A DNA stretch of 42,947 nucleotides from a virus: positions 1-42,947 of IMG/VR virus record IMGVR_UViG_3300035698_007277; one strand, written 5' to 3'. Positions 24,762-32,196 of the stretch are shown here, in pieces. Position numbers and translations under genes: made by a program. Under the pieces are notes generated by a model. It was not told the origin of the DNA. It was given only the letters and a program-made list of their open reading frames with translations, and made no database searches. How positions within the stretch are numbered: the stretch's first letter is position 1; every line of letters begins with the position of its first letter.

Positions 24762-25703
24762 TTGTCAAAAATTACCTTCTTGGGGAATTTTAGAGTTAAC
24801 TTTACTAGTGAGACACACCATGTCGCTAGCCTAAAATCCCTAGGACATGAAGTAGTAAAGTTGCAGGAGTCAGAGGCAACAAGCGAGAATATATTAAGCA
24901 AGGCAAAAGACTCAGATCTTTTTGTTTGGGTTCATACTCACGGGTGGAACACGCCTGGAAGGATGCCTATGAGCGAGGTTCTTGATAAACTGCACGCCCT
25001 TGACGTACCGACAATAACCTATCACCTAGACCTATGGATGGGACTTGAAAGACAAAAAGATTTACAGCAAAACCCAATTTATCAAAACATTGGACATTTT
25101 TATACAGTAGACAAGAAAATGTCTGAGTGGCTTAACAAAAACACAAGCGTTAAAGGGCACTACCTTCCCGCAGGAGTGTTCGGCGCTGAATGCTATTATA
25201 GGCCAGCAAGACTTAAGCACGATCTAGTCTTTGTAGGTAGCAAAAAGTATCACAAGGAATGGACTTACAGACCTAAGTTAATTAACTGGCTTGGTGAAAA
25301 TTATGGTAACGACTTTAAGCATTTTGGGGGAGACGGAATAAAGCCTGTCAGGGGGAAGGAATTAAATAACCTATATGCATCCAGCAAGGTTGTTGTCGGC
25401 GATAGCCTATGTCCAAACTTCTCCTACCCTCATTATTGGTCTGACAGAGTGTACGAGACAATGGGGCGTGGAGGCTTTATCATTCACCCCTACGTTAAGG
25501 GAATGGAGGATGAGTTCGTTGACGGAGAGCATCTCGTCTTTTATCAGTATAAGGACTTTAAAGATCTGAAAGAAAAAATAGACTTTTACCTTAACAATGA
25601 CAAAGAGAGAGAAAAGATCAGGGTTGCTGGACATGAATTAGTTAAGGATAACTATTCGTATAAGAATAGATGGCAGACAATAATGAAGGATTTTAACCTA
25701 TGA
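24762..25703 (+). CDS. Glycosyltransferase, CgeB/GT4-like
   Basis: 313 residues from a TTG start three bases after the preceding stop. The C-terminal lobe shows NLYASSKVVVGDSL, YWSDRVYETMGRGGFIIHPYVKGMEDEF and DGEHLVFYQYKDFKDLKEKI, the nucleotide-sugar-binding pattern of CgeB-like GT-B transferases. It overlaps the FkbM gene by 4 bases and forms the sugar-modification operon with the next two genes. Acceptor unknown; virion glycans or DNA are possibilities. Confidence 0.75.
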   Translation: MSKITFLGNFRVNFTSETHHVASLKSLGHEVVKLQESEATSENILSKAKDSDLFVWVHTHGWNTPGRMPMSEVLDKLHALDVPTITYHLDLWMGLERQKDLQQNPIYQNIGHFYTVDKKMSEWLNKNTSVKGHYLPAGVFGAECYYRPARLKHDLVFVGSKKYHKEWTYRPKLINWLGENYGNDFKHFGGDGIKPVRGKELNNLYASSKVVVGDSLCPNFSYPHYWSDRVYETMGRGGFIIHPYVKGMEDEFVDGEHLVFYQYKDFKDLKEKIDFYLNNDKEREKIRVAGHELVKDNYSYKNRWQTIMKDFNL

Positions 25704-26350
25704 TGTATCAGGTGCCGAACTCAAAAATTTATTTTGATTTAAGAAATGGTTACGCAACAGATAGAATAGTCGTAAGAGAGATATGGGAAGAAGACGTTTA
25801 CGAAGTCTCCCCTGGAAGAATAACGGATAATGGAACGGTCATTGATTTGGGGGCAAATATAGGAGCATTCTCTATATATGCCGCCTATCATGGGGGTAAC
25901 GTATATGCTGTTGAACCAGAGCCTAACAACCTTAAGGCGCTGAGAACAAACATTTCTCTAAATAACATGGACGACCAGATAACCGTAGTACCCTTTGGGA
26001 TAACTGATAAAAGGGGCGTCGCACAGATAAGCAATGACGGCGGTGATTCCACTATTAAAGACGGTGTTGGTGTGTCAGAAATAGAAACAATGTCCCTAAA
26101 TGCTCTTTTCATAGAAAACGACATTGAGGAAGTAGATGTATTGAAGATAGACACAGAAGGATCTGAACTTGAAACAATACTTGGGGCTAGCAGAGAAACT
26201 CTAAACAAATGTCGGTACATAGCCCTAGAATTTGACATTAGGTCAGGTGCTCAGATGGGCGACATGGTAAGAAAGTTATCAGAAACGCATCATGTAAGAA
26301 CAATGGGAAGTTGGGTACGTGGCGGTATGATTTGGGCATGGTTATATTAA
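25700..26350 (+). CDS. FkbM-family methyltransferase
   Basis: 216 residues. SAM-binding motif I is VIDLGANIGAFSIYAA near residue 49, followed by VYAVEPEPNNLKALRTNI and DVLKIDTEGSELETILGA near 147 and the RYIALEFDIR strand. This is the FkbM O-methyltransferase pattern, often acting on sugars. It lies between two glycosyltransferases, so a methylated glycan is the likely product. Confidence 0.85.
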   Translation: MMYQVPNSKIYFDLRNGYATDRIVVREIWEEDVYEVSPGRITDNGTVIDLGANIGAFSIYAAYHGGNVYAVEPEPNNLKALRTNISLNNMDDQITVVPFGITDKRGVAQISNDGGDSTIKDGVGVSEIETMSLNALFIENDIEEVDVLKIDTEGSELETILGASRETLNKCRYIALEFDIRSGAQMGDMVRKLSETHHVRTMGSWVRGGMIWAWLY

Positions 26351-26351
26351 A

Positions 26352-27386
26352 ATGAAACTTGGACTTATTGCTCGTTGTGATGATACTGGTTTAGGAAACC
26401 AAACAAAAGAAATTGCTAAGATGCTTAATCCAGACCACATTCTTTTAATTGACTCTACCCCCTTTCATCACAACAATGTTCAGCATACAGATTGGTATGA
26501 TCAATGGGATACGCAATTGGTTCATGGTCTGCCCGACAATAAAGTGTGCCTTGATTTTATTAAAAAGGTTGATGTTGTCTTTTCCTGTGAAACATTTTAC
26601 AACAATAGGTTTGTTAGTATTGCCAGAGCAAAGAATAAAAAAACTATCCTTCAATATAACTATGAGTTCCTTGATTATTTGCAAAATGTGTCATTAGAAT
26701 TGCCAGATCTGCTGCTGTCACCAAGCCCATGGAAACTTAATGACGTTGTGGGAATATCTCAAGGAAAATGTAGGGTTGATTTTTTGCCACCTCCCTCAGA
26801 CCATGCAATATTTAAAAGAAATGCTGAAGAAAACACTAAAGAAAGCAAAAAAATTCTTCATGTTGCTGGTAAACCTGCTGCTAATGATAGAAATGGGACA
26901 GAATCTGTCTTAAAAATGCTTGAATACTCTAAGGAAAGTTATGAAATTGTTATAAAGTCTCAATATGACCTTAATTTTCAGTCCAATGACCCACGAGTGA
27001 GTTTTATTGTTGACAACACAAAAAAAAGAGAAGATCTGTACTATGGTTTTGATGCAATGATCTTGCCTAGAAGGTATGCAGGTCTTTGTTTGCCAATGAA
27101 CGAGGCGCTTTTAAGTGGCCTACCCGTTTTTATGACAGACATTTCTCCCAATGACTACTTTCTGCCTCCCGAATGGCTTGCTTCTTCACAAAAAATCGGG
27201 GAGTTAATGACAAGAACTATGCTTGACATCTATGAAGCAGATCCCGTAGAATTAGCAAGCAAGGTAGACAGGTATATGGCCAACACAAAGGAAGATGAAA
27301 AAGAAAAGGCTTTTAATATTGGGTATGAAAACTTTTCTGCTGAAGACTTGACTGAAGACTATGAACAATTGATTAATAGTTTTTAA
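26352..27386 (+). CDS. Glycosyltransferase, GT4-like
   Basis: 344 residues, two bases after the FkbM gene. The C-terminal lobe has FDAMILPRRYAGLCLPMNEALLSGLPVFMTDIS, the GT4-type ExxxxGxP motif. The N-lobe begins LGLIARCDDTGLGNQTKEIA, a glycine-rich sugar-nucleotide fold. tRNA-Asn starts in the next base after its stop. Confidence 0.78.
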   Translation: MKLGLIARCDDTGLGNQTKEIAKMLNPDHILLIDSTPFHHNNVQHTDWYDQWDTQLVHGLPDNKVCLDFIKKVDVVFSCETFYNNRFVSIARAKNKKTILQYNYEFLDYLQNVSLELPDLLLSPSPWKLNDVVGISQGKCRVDFLPPPSDHAIFKRNAEENTKESKKILHVAGKPAANDRNGTESVLKMLEYSKESYEIVIKSQYDLNFQSNDPRVSFIVDNTKKREDLYYGFDAMILPRRYAGLCLPMNEALLSGLPVFMTDISPNDYFLPPEWLASSQKIGELMTRTMLDIYEADPVELASKVDRYMANTKEDEKEKAFNIGYENFSAEDLTEDYEQLINSF

Positions 27387-27460
27387 TGGCGTGTAGCACA
27401 ATTGGCAGTTGCAGTCGGCTGTTAACCGACAGGTTGAAGGTTCGAGTCCTTCCACGCCAG
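27387..27460 (+). tRNA. tRNA-Asn (GTT)
   Basis: 74 bases with a complete cloverleaf: acceptor TGGCGTG/CACGCCA, anticodon stem GTCGG/CCGAC with loop CTGTTAA, T stem GAAGG/CCTTC with loop TTCGAGT, discriminator G. CCA is not encoded. It begins one base after the glycosyltransferase stop, so it is probably cut from that transcript. Confidence 0.92.
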
Positions 27461-27486
27461 CAAAATATATATTAACTTACAAAAGA

Positions 27487-27819
27487 ATGGTAAAAAACAT
27501 GTATACATATAAAGCAAAAGTAACAAAAATTGTTGATGGAGATACCATTGATGTAGATATAGACTTAGGTTTTTATATAAGAGTAACAAAAAGAATTAGG
27601 TTTTCCTTTATCAATGCCCCGGAAAGATATACGGATGCTGGGAAGCAGGCAACAAGTTTTTTAAACTCAACTATTCCAGTGGGATCTTTTGTTATTATAA
27701 AAACAGAGATTGACAAAGCAGATAAATACGGCAGAGTTCTTGCAGAAATATTTACCGATGAGAACAGTATTAGTGTGAACAAGACCATGATAGAAAAAGG
27801 ATATGCAGAATATTACTGA
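27487..27819 (+). CDS. Thermonuclease-type (SNase) nuclease
   Basis: 110 residues from ATG 27487 (ATG 27499 is an alternative). The SNase fold is seen as AKVTKIVDGDTIDVDID (calcium-site DGDT), IRFSFINAPERYTDAGKQA (Arg and Glu catalytic residues) and DKYGRVLAEIFTDENSISVNKTMIEKGYA. No signal peptide, so it probably acts in the cytoplasm, for instance on host DNA or RNA. Overlaps the next gene by 17 bases. Confidence 0.85.
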   Translation: MVKNMYTYKAKVTKIVDGDTIDVDIDLGFYIRVTKRIRFSFINAPERYTDAGKQATSFLNSTIPVGSFVIIKTEIDKADKYGRVLAEIFTDENSISVNKTMIEKGYAEYY

Positions 27820-28336
27820 TAGTAGGAACATCACAGACTTCTACAAGTATTGGGAGCATGATGCTATTGTTGCTGACCTTAATACCAAAAGGAACGAATT
27901 TGTTGTTGCTGTTGAAAGAGTAAACGGAGACTTTAACTTTAGCGTATGTATTAGAAATGCTAATGCCTTCCTTGCTCGTAAGATATACCGCACAGGGAAA
28001 CGACAATATGATAAGAGGGGTGCTGTGGGGACCCATCATTATGAACATGTCGGTTATGAAGAGAGTGTGGTTAATCTAATTAACAGATATCGGAAAGAAG
28101 GATACAGAATTGTTGCTGTTGACAATGTTGGCGCGGCGCAAGACATCAGGTCCTACCGATGGGAGCCTAAGTCTTTTATGATTTTTGGGGAAGAAGGCAG
28201 AGGTCTGTCTGAAGAGGCCGTTGAGTTGTCCGATGATTTAGTTTATATTCCTCAGTTTGGTTCAGTTAGATCGCTAAACCTAGGAACAGCCAGCGGGTTA
28301 GCCATGTACGACTATGCCTGTAAGGTATTGACATAG
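27803..28336 (+). CDS. SpoU/TrmH-type RNA methyltransferase (SPOUT)
   Basis: 177 residues. The SPOUT knot is recognisable: NFSVCIRNANAFLARKIY near residue 50 (Asn/Arg motif 1), SFMIFGEEGRGLSEEAVELSDDLVYIPQFG (motif 2) and SVRSLNLGTASGLAMYDYA (motif 3). It should 2'-O-methylate ribose in tRNA or rRNA. Lying next to tRNA-Asn, it may protect or tune phage or host tRNAs. Confidence 0.85.
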   Translation: MQNITDSRNITDFYKYWEHDAIVADLNTKRNEFVVAVERVNGDFNFSVCIRNANAFLARKIYRTGKRQYDKRGAVGTHHYEHVGYEESVVNLINRYRKEGYRIVAVDNVGAAQDIRSYRWEPKSFMIFGEEGRGLSEEAVELSDDLVYIPQFGSVRSLNLGTASGLAMYDYACKVLT

Positions 28337-28357
28337 CACATCAGACCTATGTATAAT
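28328..28357 (+). promoter_or_regulatory. Consensus promoter TTGACA-18-TATAAT
   Basis: TTGACA (28328-28333), an 18-base spacer and TATAAT (28352-28357) make the best sigma70-type promoter on the + strand of this window. A leader of about 37 bases with gtacggagg and ggaag elements follows. It should drive the block of small genes starting at 28402. Confidence 0.7.
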
Positions 28358-28401
28358 TTATTGTACGGAGGCCAATCGCTCAACAACCTGGAAGGCTACG
28401 G

Positions 28402-28572
28402 ATGAAAAGAAGGAAAAAAAATGAATCCTTTGAACCACCCAGTACCCCAGATAAGGAGTTGCTGCATAAGAGTGGCTGGTGCATGACGGATCATCACAAT
28501 TCATGCCCAGGCAGTTTCTATTTTGGAACATGCAGTTGCTCATGTCATAAAAATAAACAAGGAGAGAAATGA
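28402..28572 (+). CDS. Small Cys/His-cluster protein
   Basis: 56 residues from ATG 28402 to TGA 28572, the first gene behind the strong promoter. A basic Lys/Arg start is followed by C-x4-H-x2-C-x8-C-x-C-x-C-H, nearly the same pattern as the C-terminus of the glycosyltransferase at 20504. It probably binds zinc. Its stop overlaps the next start (ATGA). Confidence 0.6.
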   Translation: MKRRKKNESFEPPSTPDKELLHKSGWCMTDHHNSCPGSFYFGTCSCSCHKNKQGEK

Positions 28573-28802
28573 AAAATAGTAAAGAATGGTACACAACTCC
28601 TGAGGAGTTTTCTGATATTGTCTCCCATTCTGTTTTCCTAAACAGTGGTTTTGTACTAGGGCAAAGTTACCATCCTGAAGATCTTGCCGTTGCCTTTTCT
28701 AATGCCGCTCGCAGCGTGGCCCTGGGCCTGTCCTATGCGGCACACAAGGAGCAAAAAAGGGCCATGATGCAAACTGGTGGCCTAAGAAAAGCCCAATCAT
28801 AA
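28569..28802 (+). CDS. Small protein with YHPEDL motif
   Basis: 77 residues, ribosome site aaggaga. SYHPEDLAVAFSNAARSVALGLSYAA is similar to SYHPEDLYVNASLTLEIVSNTLAN in the protein at 32687, suggesting diverged paralogues. Mostly helical after the motif. Function unknown. Ends in a TAATG overlap. Confidence 0.6.
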   Translation: MKNSKEWYTTPEEFSDIVSHSVFLNSGFVLGQSYHPEDLAVAFSNAARSVALGLSYAAHKEQKRAMMQTGGLRKAQS

Positions 28803-28984
28803 TGCCAACATACGAATATTTATGCAACAAGTGCGGGGTAGTTGAGGTTCAGCAAAGCATGTCTAGTAAAAACCTTATGCAATGCCCGTATTGCGAAAGT
28901 TTTTCCTTTAAAAAGAAAATTCCTTCTGTTAGCATTAGTTTTAAAGGTACTGGATTTTATACTACAGACAGTAAGGGTAAATAA
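28802..28984 (+). CDS. FmdB-type zinc-ribbon protein
   Basis: 60 residues. MPTYEYLCNKCGVVEV with CPYC 20 residues later and a C-terminal GTGFYTTDSKGK are the FmdB regulatory-protein layout. One zinc is expected in CxxC...CxxC. Role in the phage unknown; possibly transcription-linked. Confidence 0.75.
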   Translation: MPTYEYLCNKCGVVEVQQSMSSKNLMQCPYCESFSFKKKIPSVSISFKGTGFYTTDSKGK

Positions 28985-29038
28985 TGCTTATGCTCTATAA
29001 TTAAAAAGGGTAAATAATACTTATGCGCTATAATTAAA
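28973..29038 (+). repeat. 33-bp tandem duplication carrying two -10 boxes
   Basis: Two adjacent 33-base units (28973-29005 and 29006-29038) differ at only a few bases. Each has CTATAATTAAA or GTATAATTAAA-like sequence with TATAAT at 28996-29001 and 29029-29034. The second box lies six bases before ATG 29041, so the duplication has doubled the core promoter. The first unit also contains the stop codon of the FmdB-type gene. Confidence 0.8.
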
Positions 29039-29040
29039 AA

Positions 29041-29220
29041 ATGGAAAATATTGAAGACGGAATAGAAAAACACTATAGGTCTTTAATAGCAGACAATATA
29101 GACAAGTGTCTTCACAATACTATTTCCAAAGATGAGGATGAAATAAGACAGGTGTACTGGTTTAACCAAGGCATGATGTTTGCAAGCATGATAGCAAGAT
29201 GGGGCCTTGGAAATGATTGA
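29041..29220 (+). CDS. Small helical protein behind the duplicated promoter
   Basis: 59 residues from ATG 29041, no ribosome site, predicted leaderless. Acidic N-terminal helix (MENIEDGIEKHYRSLIADNI) and a hydrophobic methionine-rich end (NQGMMFASMIARWGL) that could contact membrane or partner. Overlaps the next gene by 8 bases. Function unknown. Confidence 0.6.
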   Translation: MENIEDGIEKHYRSLIADNIDKCLHNTISKDEDEIRQVYWFNQGMMFASMIARWGLGND

Positions 29221-29452
29221 AAATAATTTTGTTATATTTAGGAATTACTCTGTAAGAGGGTATTGGGAAATATCTGGTTCATTGTACACAACATACCTTC
29301 ATCACGATGCCCTTCTTTCTTCTGAGGGGCCAGAACTTATAGAGACCATGATGTATCTTCATAGAATAAAAGATATAAAAGAAATAACAGAGACTATGAC
29401 AAAGTACACACAAGACCCCCAGGAAGATATGTTTATTGTGGAAATAAATTAA
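29213..29452 (+). CDS. Small protein of unknown function
   Basis: 79 residues from ATG 29213, which overlaps the previous stop; a TTG two codons earlier is less likely. A beta-rich first half (NNFVIFRNYSVRGYWEISG) precedes an acidic helical half. Function unknown. Confidence 0.55.
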   Translation: MIENNFVIFRNYSVRGYWEISGSLYTTYLHHDALLSSEGPELIETMMYLHRIKDIKEITETMTKYTQDPQEDMFIVEIN

Positions 29453-29489
29453 GCAAGACGTAGTTAAAGTTTTCTGCGGTACAAAATAA

Positions 29490-29518
29490 TTGACAGAATT
29501 AATATTTTTTGATAAGAT
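29490..29518 (+). promoter_or_regulatory. Promoter TTGACA-17-TAAGAT
   Basis: TTGACA (29490-29495), 17 bases, then TAAGAT (29513-29518), 28 bases before ATG 29547. It lies in an in-frame TTG extension of the following gene, so the coding start should be the ATG. Confidence 0.6.
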
Positions 29519-29546
29519 TCCTGTAACTAAAAGAGAAAGGTTTATC

Positions 29547-29738
29547 ATGTTAGACGCACGAGGAATCCCCACCCCTGAATGCCCACAATGCGGTAGTTGG
29601 CTTATGAAGGTGCATGTACATTTAGACGAATCATATTCTATTGCAGGATACCTGCTTGATGCGGAATGCTCCAACTGTGGTACATTATTGACGTTAGCGA
29701 CACCTATAGATCACCCTAACTATGAAGAATCTTTATAG
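29547..29738 (+). CDS. Small zinc-ribbon protein
   Basis: 63 residues from ATG 29547, with agagaaagg upstream. Two CxxC pairs (CPQCGSW and CSNCGTLL) with beta strands between form a zinc ribbon. Function unknown; likely nucleic-acid or protein contact. Confidence 0.65.
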   Translation: MLDARGIPTPECPQCGSWLMKVHVHLDESYSIAGYLLDAECSNCGTLLTLATPIDHPNYEESL

Positions 29739-30003
29739 GTACGAGAAGGTTGCCCCCTATGCCTTTTTAGCATACTATGGGCTGTATTCAGACCCAGAAA
29801 GCCTTAACAAACTGCGGGTCCGTCTGCTAACATTAGAGAAGATACACGAAAGACAGGAAAACTCATCGCGGCAAGCGTGGGTTAATTCCTTCGCTAGGAT
29901 AATGCACGAGTCTGACAGAAACAGTAAAGGTAATGTTATTTATACTACTAACCCTAAAGAATTGGCCTACTATATCAATGATTTGATGAGGAGAACACCG
30001 TGA
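29722..30003 (+). CDS. Small protein, paralogue of the 37558 gene
   Basis: 93 residues. RQAWVNSFARIMHESDRNSKGNVIYTTNPKELAYYINDLM aligns with the right-arm protein at 37558 (PQAWVDSFARTVHETSQRHSGDAVIFTTDADELGEFVDEAM). Both share an N-terminal helical stretch. The family is unrecognised. Overlaps both neighbours. Confidence 0.6.
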   Translation: MKNLYRYEKVAPYAFLAYYGLYSDPESLNKLRVRLLTLEKIHERQENSSRQAWVNSFARIMHESDRNSKGNVIYTTNPKELAYYINDLMRRTP

Positions 30004-30068
30004 GAGACAGTGTTGACGACTACTTTGAGCAAATGTTTAATGAATTGATTAATGATGAAAATGATTAG
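30000..30068 (+). CDS. Possible 22-residue ORF
   Basis: GTG 30000 to TAG 30068 overlaps the previous stop as GTGA and encodes an acidic peptide (RDSVDDYFEQMFNELINDEN). It fills the space before the next gene, as real coupled genes do here, but a chance ORF is equally possible. Confidence 0.25.
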   Translation: MRDSVDDYFEQMFNELINDEND

Positions 30069-30336
30069 AGTTACTATCGAACTAGTACCCCCTGGAATTG
30101 AAGAAGAAGCAAGGACTATTAGTAGTATGATTATTGCTAATGATGGTACGGGAGACTCTACAACCGCAAACTATGGGTATGTATGGAAAGACGAACATGA
30201 TGGGGGTGAGGGAGGGTTATATGACTTCCCCCGCCGAAATGGTATCTGGGATCTTATTTATAAATGCCTAGGATCACAGACGACGCATAAAGATGAAAAG
30301 TTTATGGAACTTATATGGGAAAAGATTCGTAAGTAG
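30052..30336 (+). CDS. Small protein of unknown function
   Basis: 94 residues; starts at ATG 30052, 30055 or 30061 cannot be separated. A glycine-rich centre (DEHDGGEGGLYDFPRRNGIWDL) follows a beta-strand start (MIRVTIELVPPGIEEEA). Function unknown. Confidence 0.5.
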   Translation: MMKMIRVTIELVPPGIEEEARTISSMIIANDGTGDSTTANYGYVWKDEHDGGEGGLYDFPRRNGIWDLIYKCLGSQTTHKDEKFMELIWEKIRK

Positions 30337-30337
30337 C

Positions 30338-30631
30338 ATGTCATTTTGCAGGTTCATCGAAGCAGATGCATATATCTTTTACGATGTTAATGAGGGCCTT
30401 GTGTGCATGGGTTGCTCTATTATAGAAGCACCAGAGAAAGATGACGAAATTTTTCCTACGTTTGTGGCGGGGGAAGACTATAATCTCATGCTCAGCCACG
30501 TTGCCATGCATAGAAAAAATGGTGACTATCTACCTATTCATGTAGAACATAGACTTGTTTTTGATAGAGACTGTGAACATTTCTATGTTGACTCAAAATG
30601 TAAGCACTGCTGGAAGCCACAAGATGTCTGA
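30338..30631 (+). CDS. Small protein with terminal zinc site
   Basis: 97 residues from ATG 30338, one base after the previous stop; an upstream in-frame ATG at 30293 overlaps that gene and is less likely. CRFIEADAYIFYDVNEGLVCMGC starts the protein and CEHFYVDSKCKHCW ends it, so one or two zinc sites are likely. The N-terminal block is common in actinophage hypothetical proteins. Confidence 0.6.
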   Translation: MSFCRFIEADAYIFYDVNEGLVCMGCSIIEAPEKDDEIFPTFVAGEDYNLMLSHVAMHRKNGDYLPIHVEHRLVFDRDCEHFYVDSKCKHCWKPQDV

Positions 30632-30818
30632 TAAAATAATATTAAAGCAAGGTCCAAATTTCTGGGAAGTAATATTGGTAAGCGAAGAAGAAAAAACCTT
30701 TAAACCAATAGGAAAGATCAGCAAAGATTCCTCTGATACTGCTTACTGGTTTTATTCCTTAGAGGGATATCAAGTAGAATTTAATTTAATTGATAACAAT
30801 CTTGAAAAAAATTTATAA
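30624..30818 (+). CDS. Small beta-rich protein
   Basis: 64 residues from ATG 30624, overlapping the previous stop by eight bases. KIILKQGPNFWEVILVSEEE and AYWFYSLEGYQVEFNLI look like a compact beta sheet. Function unknown. Confidence 0.55.
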   Translation: MSDKIILKQGPNFWEVILVSEEEKTFKPIGKISKDSSDTAYWFYSLEGYQVEFNLIDNNLEKNL

Positions 30819-30826
30819 GGAGAGTT

Positions 30827-31300
30827 ATGGCAAAAAAGAAAGCAGATAAAAAAGAAAATCATAGTTTTTATGTGGGTCAAAAGGTTATTTTTGTAAGTCC
30901 ATATGATCAGGATGTATTTACTGGGCGTATTAAGAAAATAAATAAACATAGTGATGATCCAGATAATCCAGGAGAGTGCCTGTTTTGGTTTGACCGCCTA
31001 CCTGAAAGTGCATCTGCCTGGGTGTCGTTGGAAAGCATTAGCCCATTCAATAAACCTGAAAAATATTTTTTAGATAAAAATTATGAAGTCACTGACTATC
31101 ATGGATACCTAACTCTTAGAGAGTTCCTTGTTGCACTTGAAAAGTATTTAACGTCTTTTCCTGAAGACTACTTGGATAAAAAAAATCACCCAGAAGAAAT
31201 TTTTGAAAACATAAACGGTGCGGTAAAGTGCCTCTGCATGGGTCTTCATGCATCAATAGATCCAGAAGACGTTGACGTAGAATTTTACAGAAGCCTATGA
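30827..31300 (+). CDS. Protein of unknown function, two parts
   Basis: 157 residues, ribosome site aaggagag. A basic N-terminus and KOW/SH3-like segment (YVGQKVIFVSPYDQDVFTGRI) are followed by a helical acidic domain. No family recognised. Overlaps the next gene by 4 bases. Confidence 0.6.
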   Translation: MAKKKADKKENHSFYVGQKVIFVSPYDQDVFTGRIKKINKHSDDPDNPGECLFWFDRLPESASAWVSLESISPFNKPEKYFLDKNYEVTDYHGYLTLREFLVALEKYLTSFPEDYLDKKNHPEEIFENINGAVKCLCMGLHASIDPEDVDVEFYRSL

Positions 31301-31524
31301 AGATTTCTTTTGTAAGGTCGGGGTTTCCTGATGGTTACAGTTCTATGGGTTACGCTGTGTGGTCAGATCAGTATCACGGAATAGAAAATCCCATCGGGTT
31401 TATTAGTAGAAATATCTTAAAAGACATGGAAGAATACTTTTTAGAGAATGGATACGAGGTAGAGGTTTTTCATAAGCCTCAAGACCATTTAAAGGAACGA
31501 GAGCAACTTGAATTATTCATTTAA
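31297..31524 (+). CDS. Small protein of unknown function
   Basis: 75 residues, coupled by ATGA to its upstream neighbour. MKISFVRSGFPDGYSSMGYAVW and a charged C-terminal helix. Function unknown. Confidence 0.55.
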   Translation: MKISFVRSGFPDGYSSMGYAVWSDQYHGIENPIGFISRNILKDMEEYFLENGYEVEVFHKPQDHLKEREQLELFI

Positions 31525-31538
31525 CATAAGGAGAAGCA

Positions 31539-31709
31539 ATGGGGATTTATGACGAAGCAGAGGTCGTTCTACAGCCTCCTGAGGGTATGGTAGAGTTTGT
31601 TGCGAACTCACTAATGAAGTCCTATAAAACAGATGCAAGAACTTGGTACGATTTAGCAAAGACTGCTATCGCCTCAGTAGAGCGATACAATCATTTTCAC
31701 GAAAAATAA
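31539..31709 (+). CDS. Small protein of unknown function
   Basis: 56 residues from ATG 31539 with ribosome site aaggagaagca. MGIYDEAEVVLQPPEGMVEFV then a helix with KTDARTWYDLAKTAIASVE. It fills the 200-base gap between its neighbours. Function unknown. Confidence 0.55.
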   Translation: MGIYDEAEVVLQPPEGMVEFVANSLMKSYKTDARTWYDLAKTAIASVERYNHFHEK

Positions 31710-31729
31710 TTAATTAGGGAGACTGCTAC

Positions 31730-31966
31730 ATGACGTACGGAATTGAAGTTGGGCGGTGGACGGGAATGTTTTTCTTTCTCCACTACTCCGATATTTTTAT
31801 ATCAGATAGTGGAATTAGTAAGCCATATCACTCATTTACCGCCTTTACCAAAAAGGGGGCACTGAAAAAGGCTACACGATATGTTAAAAGAATTAGTCAT
31901 TCAGAAGAAAGCAATGAAGTGTACTCTTACGATGTTCTTAATCAAGAACTTAAGAGGATTTCCTAA
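31730..31966 (+). CDS. Small protein, paralogue of next gene
   Basis: 78 residues with agggag upstream. The motif TAFTKKGALKKATRYVKR resembles YALTWRGLTRKINSWMKQ in the next protein at the same position, suggesting tandem duplication. Basic C-terminal half. Function unknown. Ends in a TAATG overlap. Confidence 0.55.
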   Translation: MTYGIEVGRWTGMFFFLHYSDIFISDSGISKPYHSFTAFTKKGALKKATRYVKRISHSEESNEVYSYDVLNQELKRIS

Positions 31967-32175
31967 TGGAAAATAAGTTGTATTCAGTAAGAATCCACCC
32001 CTCCGTTAGTTGGCTAAAGTGCGCGGATATATACATGAATGATCAGCATGGCTTTGCTGTTGACCATCACATCCATACTGTGTATGCTCTAACTTGGCGG
32101 GGACTTACGAGAAAAATAAACTCTTGGATGAAACAGCATAAACATGATGTTCCCGTTAACTGGTATATACAATAA
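31966..32175 (+). CDS. Small protein, paralogue of previous gene
   Basis: 69 residues. Aligns loosely with the preceding protein over a strand-turn-helix of about 35 residues. Contains HPSVSWLKCADIYMNDQHG and a histidine-rich centre (DHHIHTVYAL). Function unknown. Confidence 0.55.
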   Translation: MENKLYSVRIHPSVSWLKCADIYMNDQHGFAVDHHIHTVYALTWRGLTRKINSWMKQHKHDVPVNWYIQ

Positions 32176-32196
32176 CTATTAATAGATAGGGAACTC

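Noticed and set aside
27409-27486. N-terminal extension of the thermonuclease through the tRNA
   Set aside because: It would translate the tRNA-Asn gene; the SNase fold begins at VTKIVDGDT, fitting ATG 27487 or 27499.
29490-29546. TTG start giving an 82-residue protein at 29490
   Set aside because: The TTG is the first triplet of a TTGACA -35 element with a matching -10, and ATG 29547 has a ribosome site.
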